Assembly: GCA_002478265.1 (NCBI GenBank)
Contig: DLNC01000012.1
Coordinates: 43,539 to 107,538, forward strand
DNA: 64,000 bases
Reading direction: 5' to 3'
From: Syntrophaceae bacterium UBA7520
Lineage (GTDB): Bacteria > Desulfobacterota > Syntrophia > Syntrophales > Smithellaceae
Translations under genes and position numbers: made by a program
The notes under the pieces: generated by a model
Told to the model about the DNA's origin: nothing
Database searches by the model: none
The model's input: the letters and a program-made list of their open reading frames with translations, nothing else
Part shown: positions 57,760 to 64,000 of the stretch, piece by piece
Numbering within the stretch: the first letter of the stretch is position 1
Layout of the letters: the number at the start of each line of letters is the position of its first letter

Positions 57760-59427
57760 TTACTCGCCTACCGGCCAACATGTTCCCGGGCTTGCCCAAC
57801 ACGCGCAATAGTGTGCCCCCATAAAAGTAGCAGCGGTGGCATCACTATCACCCGCAGGATTTAATTCCCTGATGTTTGTTCCATTGTAAGCTGTCCATCC
57901 GCCACCCGGAGCTCCGTTCTTGGCAAAATTCGTCCAGTAGGCAATCATGCGGTTGGACAGATTGCGTTGCGCCGTGGTCACATTGGGATGGCCCTGCACC
58001 GTGCCGAAGATATACTGGATTTCAAAGGAATGGCTGGCGCCGAAGCCCCAATTACCCAAATTAAAGAAAGCAGATAACGCTCCCAGCGCCGCATAGGTAT
58101 CATGGATTGGCGCATCCGCGTCGGTGAACCAATAAGAGTAAGTGGGCCGAGACCAGGCTGCTAGCGTTGCCGCATGAGCCAAAGCATTGCAGCTGAAAGT
58201 GGCGTCTGTAAAGACCATGCTGTGGGCATTGCGATATATGTTCGAAGAGCCATATGTCGTTGTTGCCCAATCGGCATAGTCTGAAGCCACCGCACTCCTG
58301 TCATAGGCGCGCGGATCGGCCACCAGTAAAGTTGTTACGCCTGCCACCAAGTTACCAAGCGTGGTAAAATTGCCATAACTACCCATAAACAGGGCGGTGA
58401 AGAGCGAGCCTTCGTTAAGGTTGCTGCCGATCATCACTGGCACATTTGCGACTTCTCCAGCAGCCAGGGCATCATTAATCGATTTCGGCAGGAATGTACC
58501 TGCGGCATATACTGGTGTGATCCATGACCAGGCAGCGGAAGCACGTTGCGTGGTCATGATTTGATCAACGCTCAAACTGCGCAGACAGGTACGAATTTCT
58601 CCAGCGTCATTATTTCCTCCACAGGGACCGGTACTGGGAGTACCATACACATTGGCAAAAGGCAGACCCAAGCCATAATATCCTACTGTAGCCAAAGCTG
58701 TCTGCGTGGGGCTGTAGGAACCGCTCTGGACAATCGCTTTGTGGAACAGACCGGCGGCTGAAGGAGCCACCAGCAGTGACAAAACACTGTGGCCGCCGGC
58801 GGATTCGCCGAATATTGTCACATTTTCCGCATCACCGCCGAAATCGCCTATGTTATCCTGAACCCATTGCAGGGCAAACACCTGGTCTTTCAAACCGAAG
58901 TTGCCGGTCGGATCTTCCAGAGCCGGGTGGGGCAAAAAGCCGAAAGCGTTGAGACGGTAATTTATGGTGACCACAATCACGCCTTCATTGACCAGTGCGG
59001 GCACGTCATAACCGGGGACAGAGCTTGCGCCCTGAATCAGAGCGCCGCCGTGAATCCAGACCATCACCGGAAGATTGTCCCCCGGTTCGGCATCTTCGGG
59101 AAAGAAAACATTCAAAAACAGACAATCCTCAGAGCCTGAACCGTCATCCTGAACACAGGCGCTACGAAAATTCCGCGCATCGAGCGTGCCCGTCCAACCG
59201 GCGTGATCCTGAGGTGGGGCAAAGCGCAAATTTCCCACCGGCGGCGCGGCATAGGGGATGCCGCGGCAGGCAATCATCGTGCCTTCATCAACGCACGTCA
59301 TCTTACCGAGATCTATTTCAATAACCGGGTCACCAGCGCCGCCTCCGCCGCCCCCGCAGCCGGCCAGAAGCGACAGCGCGATAAAAAAGGCCGCCAACAA
59401 ATAAGCCAATTTAAACTTCTTCAACAT
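57760..59427 (-). CDS. Type-B carboxylesterase lipoprotein
   Basis: A 555-residue outer-surface esterase from ATG 59427; a GTG one codon earlier is possible. The lipobox LAGC gives lipidated Cys24, followed by a run of Gly. The carboxylesterase/cholinesterase fold is complete: GIPYAAPPVGNLRF, EDCLFLNVFFP, VWIHGGAL (oxyanion Gly-Gly), elbow FGESAGG with Ser209, Glu339 in SNLNEGS and His466 in GASHSFEI. Close enzymes cleave p-nitrobenzyl, aromatic or short-chain esters, including mono- and bis-hydroxyalkyl esters of aromatic acids. Its promoter has the same sigma-54 element and operator as both PETase-like genes, and the activator gene is next door, so it may hydrolyse their soluble products. 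The substrate is inferred. Confidence 0.92.
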   Translation of the reverse strand: MLKKFKLAYLLAAFFIALSLLAGCGGGGGGAGDPVIEIDLGKMTCVDEGTMIACRGIPYAAPPVGNLRFAPPQDHAGWTGTLDARNFRSACVQDDGSGSEDCLFLNVFFPEDAEPGDNLPVMVWIHGGALIQGASSVPGYDVPALVNEGVIVVTINYRLNAFGFLPHPALEDPTGNFGLKDQVFALQWVQDNIGDFGGDAENVTIFGESAGGHSVLSLLVAPSAAGLFHKAIVQSGSYSPTQTALATVGYYGLGLPFANVYGTPSTGPCGGNNDAGEIRTCLRSLSVDQIMTTQRASAAWSWITPVYAAGTFLPKSINDALAAGEVANVPVMIGSNLNEGSLFTALFMGSYGNFTTLGNLVAGVTTLLVADPRAYDRSAVASDYADWATTTYGSSNIYRNAHSMVFTDATFSCNALAHAATLAAWSRPTYSYWFTDADAPIHDTYAALGALSAFFNLGNWGFGASHSFEIQYIFGTVQGHPNVTTAQRNLSNRMIAYWTNFAKNGAPGGGWTAYNGTNIRELNPAGDSDATAATFMGAHYCACWASPGTCWPVGE

Positions 59428-59522
59428 CACTTGAAATTCCCCCCTTCTAAAAATTTGATTTAATCAAGAATTGCGTCTGCGAAAAAACCGCGCAAACTTC
59501 TTCATTTGAAAGAGTTTTTAAA

Positions 59523-59538
59523 AACAAGATGCATGCCA
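59523..59538 (-). promoter_or_regulatory. Sigma-54 promoter of the carboxylesterase gene
   Basis: The minus strand reads TGGCATGCATCTTGTT, the same TGGCATG-N4-TTGT form as at PETase-like gene 2. The GG is 93 bases from the near edge of the operator and the leader would be about 85 bases. No convincing IHF site is seen between them. Confidence 0.68.
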
Positions 59539-59629
59539 GATAGTTAAAAATATTAAGGAAAATAATGAGTAATGATATCAGCGCAATCGAATTTGCCAAA
59601 AAAATGACTGATTGGTCATCATGGGGCAT

Positions 59630-59670
59630 GCCACATATATGTGGCGGCACATTTATGTGTCCTGCCACAT
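59630..59670 (-). promoter_or_regulatory. Activator operator upstream of the carboxylesterase (tandem repeats)
   Basis: GCCACATATATGTGGC at 59630-59645 is a perfect 16-base palindrome. Directly beside it, GGCAC-N6-GTGTC at 59646-59661 is a second unit, and a GCCACAT half-site follows at 59664-59670. The site begins four bases after the stop codon of the sigma-54 activator gene, which is the obvious candidate to bind it. Confidence 0.72.
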
Positions 59671-59673
59671 AAT

Positions 59674-61407
59674 TTAGTTTTCGTATTCGTGCTGATTTTT
59701 GCTGATTTTGCGGTAAAGCGTCCGGCGGTTGATGCCCAAAATACGCGCGGCTTTGGCCTTGTTGCCCCCCGCCTTATTCAGGGCTTCCTGAATTTTTTGT
59801 TCGGAGGTGGACTTTTTAGCCGCCGCCCTATCCGGCGCTTTTGTTTTTTCCCTGACGCCGAAATCACGTATCGCCGCCGGCAGGTGTTCAAGCGTAATCA
59901 CTTTGCCCCGGCAGAGAATAAAGGCGTGCTCCAGGGCATGCTCCAGTTCGCGCACATTGCCCGGCCAGGAATAATCCATGAATTTATTGAGCACATCGCG
60001 CGAAATGCCCTCGACGTCCTTTTTAAATTCCTCGTTGAATCTATGGATGAAATGGTCAACCAAAAGCGGCATATCCTCCAACCTCTCGCGCAAAGGCGGC
60101 AGGGCGACTTCGACAACCATCAACCGGTAAAAGAGGTCTTCGCGGAATTCACCCTTTCTCACTTTTTCCTTCAGATTTCTGTTGGTGGAGGCAATCACGC
60201 GGACATCAACCTTGCGCGGCGTGGATTCCCCCACGCGCTCGAACACTTTTTCCTGCAGCACGCGCAAAAGCTTGAGCTGAATGAGCGGCGAAATATCGCC
60301 GATTTCGTCCAGCAGAATAGTGCCGCCATCCGCCGCTTCAAAACGTCCCTGCTTGTCCTTGACCGCGCCGGTAAAAGCGCCGCGCACATGGCCGAACAAC
60401 TCGCTTTCCAAGAGGCTCTCCGCCAGCGCCGAACAGTTTACGGTGACAAACGGCTTAAAAGAGCGCTGTCCGCTGTAGTGCAGGGCGCGCGCCACCAGCT
60501 CCTTGCCCGTGCCGGACTCGCCGGTAATGAGCACGGTGGTTTCCAGGTTGGCCAGATCCTCCAGCAGGCGGTAAATATCCTGCATGCTTTCGCTGCGGCC
60601 GATAATGTTCTGGAACTTGTGCCGCTCACGCAACTCTCTTTGCAGATCGCGCAGCAGCGTAATATCGCGGATAACCATGACCGCGCCGGTGAAATTGCCC
60701 TCGTAATCCAAAAGCGGCGTGCTGTTGATGCTGACCAATTGCTGATAACGCCTCTGATGGCCGCACTCGATACGAAATTCCGAAAAAGGCTGCTGTCTTT
60801 CCAGCGTCTGTTTTAACACCGCGACGCAGGCGCCTTCGCAAAGCTCAACGCATTCGGAAAACACTTTGCCGCCGACATCCTGAATATCGATGCCGCAAAT
60901 ATCCTCAGCCGATTTGTTGATTTCAATCACGCGCTGTTCACGGTCAACCGTGATGATGGCGTCCTTGACGCTGCCGAATATCGCTTCCAGGTGCCGACGG
61001 TGACTGGCAAACCTCTTTTCCGCTTCGATCCGGTCGGTAACATCTCGCTGCACCGAGCGAAAACCGACAACCTCGCCATTGTCGTTTTTAACGGGCGAGA
61101 CTAAATCTTCCATGGTTCTCTTAGCCCCGTCTTTGCGGACAATATCGTGAATAAACATCAGGGGCTGGCCGGTTTGGTAAACTTTGTTGTAGGCCTCGCG
61201 GATAACTTTTATCCCTTCCTGATCCGTGTATAATTTGTAGCTTGTGCCGATAATTTCTTCGCGGCTGTAGCCCCAAAACCGGCAACCGGCGTCATTGATG
61301 TACAAAAGATTGCCCTTAACATCAACTTCACCGACGCCGTCCTCAATTTCATTGAGCATGGCTTCCAAACTTTTGAGATATTCTTCGCGGGATTTGTCGT
61401 CGGACAT
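59674..61407 (-). CDS. Sigma-54-dependent transcriptional activator with two PAS domains
   Basis: A 577-residue enhancer-binding protein. PAS 1 (about 10-130) resembles the PAS units of the orphan kinase at 2494. PAS 2 (about 135-250) is cysteine-rich (Cys171, 186, 190, 194, 215), which could bind a metal, cluster or respond to redox. The AAA+ domain has Walker A GESGTGKE (296-303), the sigma-54 loop GAFTGA (343-348), Walker B GGTILLDEIGD (361-371) and an arginine-finger region. A Fis-type helix-turn-helix ends it (NKAKAARILGINRRTLYRKI). There is no receiver domain, so it probably senses a ligand or redox state directly. Its neighbour, the carboxylesterase, and both PETase-like genes carry matching operators; regulation of them is inferred. 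Confidence 0.95.
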   Translation of the reverse strand: MSDDKSREEYLKSLEAMLNEIEDGVGEVDVKGNLLYINDAGCRFWGYSREEIIGTSYKLYTDQEGIKVIREAYNKVYQTGQPLMFIHDIVRKDGAKRTMEDLVSPVKNDNGEVVGFRSVQRDVTDRIEAEKRFASHRRHLEAIFGSVKDAIITVDREQRVIEINKSAEDICGIDIQDVGGKVFSECVELCEGACVAVLKQTLERQQPFSEFRIECGHQRRYQQLVSINSTPLLDYEGNFTGAVMVIRDITLLRDLQRELRERHKFQNIIGRSESMQDIYRLLEDLANLETTVLITGESGTGKELVARALHYSGQRSFKPFVTVNCSALAESLLESELFGHVRGAFTGAVKDKQGRFEAADGGTILLDEIGDISPLIQLKLLRVLQEKVFERVGESTPRKVDVRVIASTNRNLKEKVRKGEFREDLFYRLMVVEVALPPLRERLEDMPLLVDHFIHRFNEEFKKDVEGISRDVLNKFMDYSWPGNVRELEHALEHAFILCRGKVITLEHLPAAIRDFGVREKTKAPDRAAAKKSTSEQKIQEALNKAGGNKAKAARILGINRRTLYRKISKNQHEYEN

Positions 61408-61487
61408 AAATTATATCTCCGAGTAACGATGTAGAGCAGTCTAGAAAAAAGAGCGCGCGGAGTCAACGGGAAAATGCGCGCCGCGCG

Positions 61488-61516
61488 AAAAACAGCCGGC
61501 GTTAATCGCCGCCGGC
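61488..61516 (-). terminator. Rho-independent terminator of nrdD
   Basis: GCCGGCG pairs with CGCCGGC, with the nrdD stop codon in the loop, followed on the minus strand by TGTTTTTC. A further GC-rich hairpin (CGCGCGGCGCGC) follows before the activator gene. Confidence 0.75.
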
Positions 61517-63580
61517 AAAATTATCGCTGATGCGACGGCTTCTAAGCTCCGCGAGCTTGCCCTTATTCCAGCCGGATATTTTGCTGTAATATTTCGTCAG
61601 CCGCGCGATGCCCTCAACCTCAGAAGACGCGCAATGCACACACAACTTATGCAGCCCAGTTGCCGTGCGACCGCAAGCGGAACAATAAGTAAATTCAGGA
61701 GAAAAATCCAGCTGACGGTTTTGGCTTTTTTCAAACACTTCTTTAATGAACGCGGCGAGATTTTTTTTATCGGCAGGCTCTCCGGCCAACTGCAGGTGCG
61801 TGATTGCTTCTCCTTCCAGATATTCATGAAAGACGCCCTCGGAAATGACTCTTTGCCGGGCAGAAACGTTCGCGGCGACATTAAGGTGCGTGGAATTGGT
61901 GTAATAAACCGCTCCCGCGGCGATATCGCCTTTTACGAAACGCCCCGCTTCCGGCGAAAAGTATTTCAAGTCCAGCCGGGCGAACCGGTAAGCGGTGGTC
62001 TCGGCGGGTGATTGTTCCAGCGCCAGCTTAACACCTCTTTTGCTTTCCTGCGACTTTATCTCCTGGTACAGATACTTAACGACTCGCAGGCCAAAATCCA
62101 ACGCCCGCGCGGATTCATGTAGCTGCGAGCCAACGTGAATCTGAACCAGTTCATTGAGGCCCACCAGACCCATAATATAGTAAGAACGATTCATCCGCAG
62201 AAACGGATGTCCGTCGTGGTTCATGGCCAAAAGCGCCAACGGGCCCTCTTCGGCGTAGGAAAGCAGCCGCTCCAGAAAATCCTTTTTTTGAATATGCGCC
62301 TCGATAGCCTTACCCGCAAATTCACCAAGCATGTCGAAAAGTTTTTTTTCATCGCCTTTGGCCCGCAGGGCAAACCTGGGCAAATTCAGCGTCACGCTTT
62401 GTACCGCGGCGCTGCGCATCAGCCAGGGATTCTTCATTTCCACAAGATAACCATCATCGCTTGCGTAACCGTTGCGGCAGCAGGCAAAAGAAAAACGATT
62501 CTGCTCGCGGTCAAAAACAAAACAGCTGTTTCCTTTAGTAGCGGCCACGTCGCACGCCAACTCCAGGAAATCCGGCGCGCCCGGCACCGGCCAAAAATTT
62601 TCGTTTATATGCAAAAGCGGCCGCGGCAGAATAAAAGGTTTGCCACGGGCATCGCCTTCATTAAAAACTTCCATCAGCGCCCAGACCAGACGCCTCGCTT
62701 CCGGCGCGTAAGCGCCGTAATTCTTCCCGGTCGGCTTTCCACCGGGACCGATTGCGGGAATATTCGTCCAATGAGCTGGAATGTCATAATAAAGGTGAAT
62801 ATCCGTGTAAAGCGCCTGTCCGCCGCGCGTGGCGGCAAGCTGGGAAAACTCGTAAATAAACATCTGCGCCAGCTGTTTTATCTCCCGATCGCTCATGCCC
62901 GCGAGATAAGGAGCGAAAGAAATGTTAAGCGCGTCCCAGCCGATAACGCCGGTAAAATGCCCCTGCAAAATTGCGCTGAAGCGCACCATGTGCAAAAGCA
63001 GCACTTCCGCATGCCGCGCGGGCTGGGCGGAGTTAATCGCCTGCGGCAGATTCAGGCCGTATTTTTTGATATATTCGAGCGATTGGCAAAAACTGTAAGG
63101 CCGGTCGATATAACCCAACCCGTGAATGTGCATGTCTCCGGACGCGTGCGCCTCGCCGATATCGGCGGAAAAAACATCAAACAGCGAAAATTCTTTTTTG
63201 ATGCCTTCGGCGAAAATCAGATTGGTGCCTTCCGGCGAGTGAGGCGTATTGGCGCTTTCTTTGTTGGGATGCAAAATAAGCTGACGCACGTCATAAAGCG
63301 GAAATCCGAGGCGACCATGCAGGCGACGTTCTCTTTCGAGTCCCCTTTCGATCAACCGCGCGTTTACCATCTCGCGAATGAGCGCGGTGGTCAAAAGGCT
63401 GATGCCCGAAGAAACTATTTGTTTTTCCACCTCTTCGGATATCTGCGCCGCCAGCGGATAGTCAATGTTCGCCTCGCGCACGAGCGCGTCCACGATGCGC
63501 TGACGGTTCCAGGGCGCTATCTCTTCGGCGGAAGTGCGGACAAAAAGAGTTATATCGGTAGTTTCGGAAGTTTCCTGCAT
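61502..63580 (-). CDS. nrdD: Anaerobic (class III) ribonucleoside-triphosphate reductase
   Basis: Glycyl-radical enzyme reducing NTPs to dNTPs without oxygen, 692 residues from ATG 63580. An ATP-cone allosteric domain (about 10-95: VRTSAEEIAPWNRQRIVDALVREA) precedes the NRDD core (GDMHIHGLGYIDRPYSFCQS, CRNGYASDDGYLVE, YYIMGLVGLNELVQIH). The C-terminus has a zinc Cys4 site (YCSACGR and LCVHC) and the radical loop SKISGWNKGK, a thermophile/archaea-like variant lacking the RVCGYLG form of enterobacteria. The start follows the stop of the upstream gene as TGATATG without a Shine-Dalgarno, implying coupling. NrdG activase is not in the window. Confidence 0.94.
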   Translation of the reverse strand: MQETSETTDITLFVRTSAEEIAPWNRQRIVDALVREANIDYPLAAQISEEVEKQIVSSGISLLTTALIREMVNARLIERGLERERRLHGRLGFPLYDVRQLILHPNKESANTPHSPEGTNLIFAEGIKKEFSLFDVFSADIGEAHASGDMHIHGLGYIDRPYSFCQSLEYIKKYGLNLPQAINSAQPARHAEVLLLHMVRFSAILQGHFTGVIGWDALNISFAPYLAGMSDREIKQLAQMFIYEFSQLAATRGGQALYTDIHLYYDIPAHWTNIPAIGPGGKPTGKNYGAYAPEARRLVWALMEVFNEGDARGKPFILPRPLLHINENFWPVPGAPDFLELACDVAATKGNSCFVFDREQNRFSFACCRNGYASDDGYLVEMKNPWLMRSAAVQSVTLNLPRFALRAKGDEKKLFDMLGEFAGKAIEAHIQKKDFLERLLSYAEEGPLALLAMNHDGHPFLRMNRSYYIMGLVGLNELVQIHVGSQLHESARALDFGLRVVKYLYQEIKSQESKRGVKLALEQSPAETTAYRFARLDLKYFSPEAGRFVKGDIAAGAVYYTNSTHLNVAANVSARQRVISEGVFHEYLEGEAITHLQLAGEPADKKNLAAFIKEVFEKSQNRQLDFSPEFTYCSACGRTATGLHKLCVHCASSEVEGIARLTKYYSKISGWNKGKLAELRSRRISDNFAGGD

Positions 63581-63581
63581 A

Positions 63582-64000
63582 TCAAACGTTGGTCGGTATG
63601 GCCGCGTCGCTTTCGGCCAAGACTTTTTCCGCGGCGGCGGATAGCTCCTCGTCATAATCGTGATTGAGCGAAAAAACGCGGAAATGCATGACGCGCGCGG
63701 GAATGAAACGGTAAATATCCAAAAGCGGCTCCAATGATGTCTCCTGCGTGACCGGATTGAAGATATTGATTCTTTTGCCGCTTTCCGCCATAGGGTTGAG
63801 CGGGCGCGGATCCTGCGTGGCTAAATCAATCTTGAAAGCCAGATTCCGCAATTTTTTGGGCAGGCGCTGTCTTATTCTTGCCTCATATTCCTCGGCGCGG
63901 GAAAATCCCACGCCGCGCTGAAACTGATCCAGAGAAATCGCCGCCGTAAAAGACATCTTCCACTTCACTTCGCGCTCATGCAGTTTTTTCCACTCACCCG
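63582..64000 (-). CDS. Unrecognised protein, C-terminal part, runs off the right edge
   Basis: The frame is open without a stop from the window edge down to the stop at 63582-63584, giving at least 139 residues. I do not recognise the family. Visible are a basic KKLHEREVKWKMSFTAAISLDQ segment, a region rich in Arg/Lys (RIRQRLPKKLRNLAFKIDLATQ) and an acidic, Ala-rich tail. No membrane segment or motif for a radical activase is seen. The stop codon touches the nrdD start (TGATATG), so both are one transcription unit and a role with nrdD is possible. Confidence 0.6.
   Translation of the reverse strand, partial: GEWKKLHEREVKWKMSFTAAISLDQFQRGVGFSRAEEYEARIRQRLPKKLRNLAFKIDLATQDPRPLNPMAESGKRINIFNPVTQETSLEPLLDIYRFIPARVMHFRVFSLNHDYDEELSAAAEKVLAESDAAIPTNV

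Noticed and set aside
59641..60816. Plus-strand open frame of 391 codons
   Set aside because: It runs antisense to the sigma-54 activator, which has all AAA+ motifs; the antisense product has no recognisable domain.
62135..63667. Plus-strand open frame of 510 codons
   Set aside because: Antisense shadow of nrdD in GC-rich codons; nrdD motifs are complete on the minus strand.

Overview
The window looks like a chromosomal stretch of an anaerobic, diderm bacterium of the Desulfobacterota (former Deltaproteobacteria), most likely near the Syntrophia; this placement is inference. It rests on a complete type II secretion operon with gspN and an ExeA-like ATPase, an LptE-like lipoprotein (hence LPS), DapL with DapF for diaminopimelate, a fused PurS/PurL synthase, an oxygen-sensitive class III ribonucleotide reductase, a DUF362 double-ferredoxin protein, sigma-54 regulation, and many copies of a short interspersed repeat of the kind common in that group. 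The DNA appears chromosomal throughout: no transposase, phage or CRISPR array was seen.

Layout. 1-2.3 kb: minus-strand branched-chain amino acid ABC transporter (binding protein, LivH, start of LivM). 2.5-8.2 kb: a seven-PAS histidine kinase, RmuC and a lipoprotein. 8.4-12.2 kb: purL and purQ. 12.3-16.2 kb: a membrane phosphoesterase, tRNA-Thr(CGU), a DUF362 protein and small conserved proteins. 16.4-21.3 kb: a secreted-esterase island with two near-identical PETase/cutinase-like polyester hydrolases flanking an Archaeoglobus-lipase-like lipoprotein and a lipase-chaperone-like protein. 21.7-25.9 kb: methyltransferase, YchF-like GTPase, dapL, dapF. 25.9-39.8 kb: a 14-gene type II secretion operon (gspF to gspE on the minus strand). 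40-42.3 kb: MBL hydrolase, RodZ-like HTH protein, MinD-like ATPase. 42.5-47 kb: SpoIID-like protein, AmpG-like transporter, MurU-like and AmgK-like enzymes, probably peptidoglycan recycling. 47.2-52.7 kb: leuS, lptE and a glycosyltransferase/DUF4922 fusion. 53-57.7 kb: M15 and DUF1460 peptidoglycan hydrolases, an alpha/beta hydrolase, a DUF433/DUF5615 toxin-antitoxin pair, rpsT, and a 1-kb repeat field. 57.8-61.4 kb: a type-B carboxylesterase lipoprotein and, just upstream, a PAS-containing sigma-54 activator. 61.5-64 kb: nrdD and the 3' end of an unrecognised gene.

How the parts may work together. The main result is a putative polyester/ester-degradation regulon. Upstream of both PETase-like genes and of the carboxylesterase I see the same architecture: a 16-bp inverted repeat of the form CAC-N6-GTG (best GCCAC-N6-GTGGC) whose near edge lies 93-96 bases from the GG of a sigma-54 -24/-12 element. 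The two PETase promoters also carry an IHF-type site in between. The gene for a sigma-54 activator sits immediately beside the carboxylesterase operator, about 40 kb from the PETase pair. The type II secretion operon between the two esterase loci could export the signal-peptide-bearing enzymes. The regulatory link and the substrates are inferences; the motifs and their spacing are seen directly.
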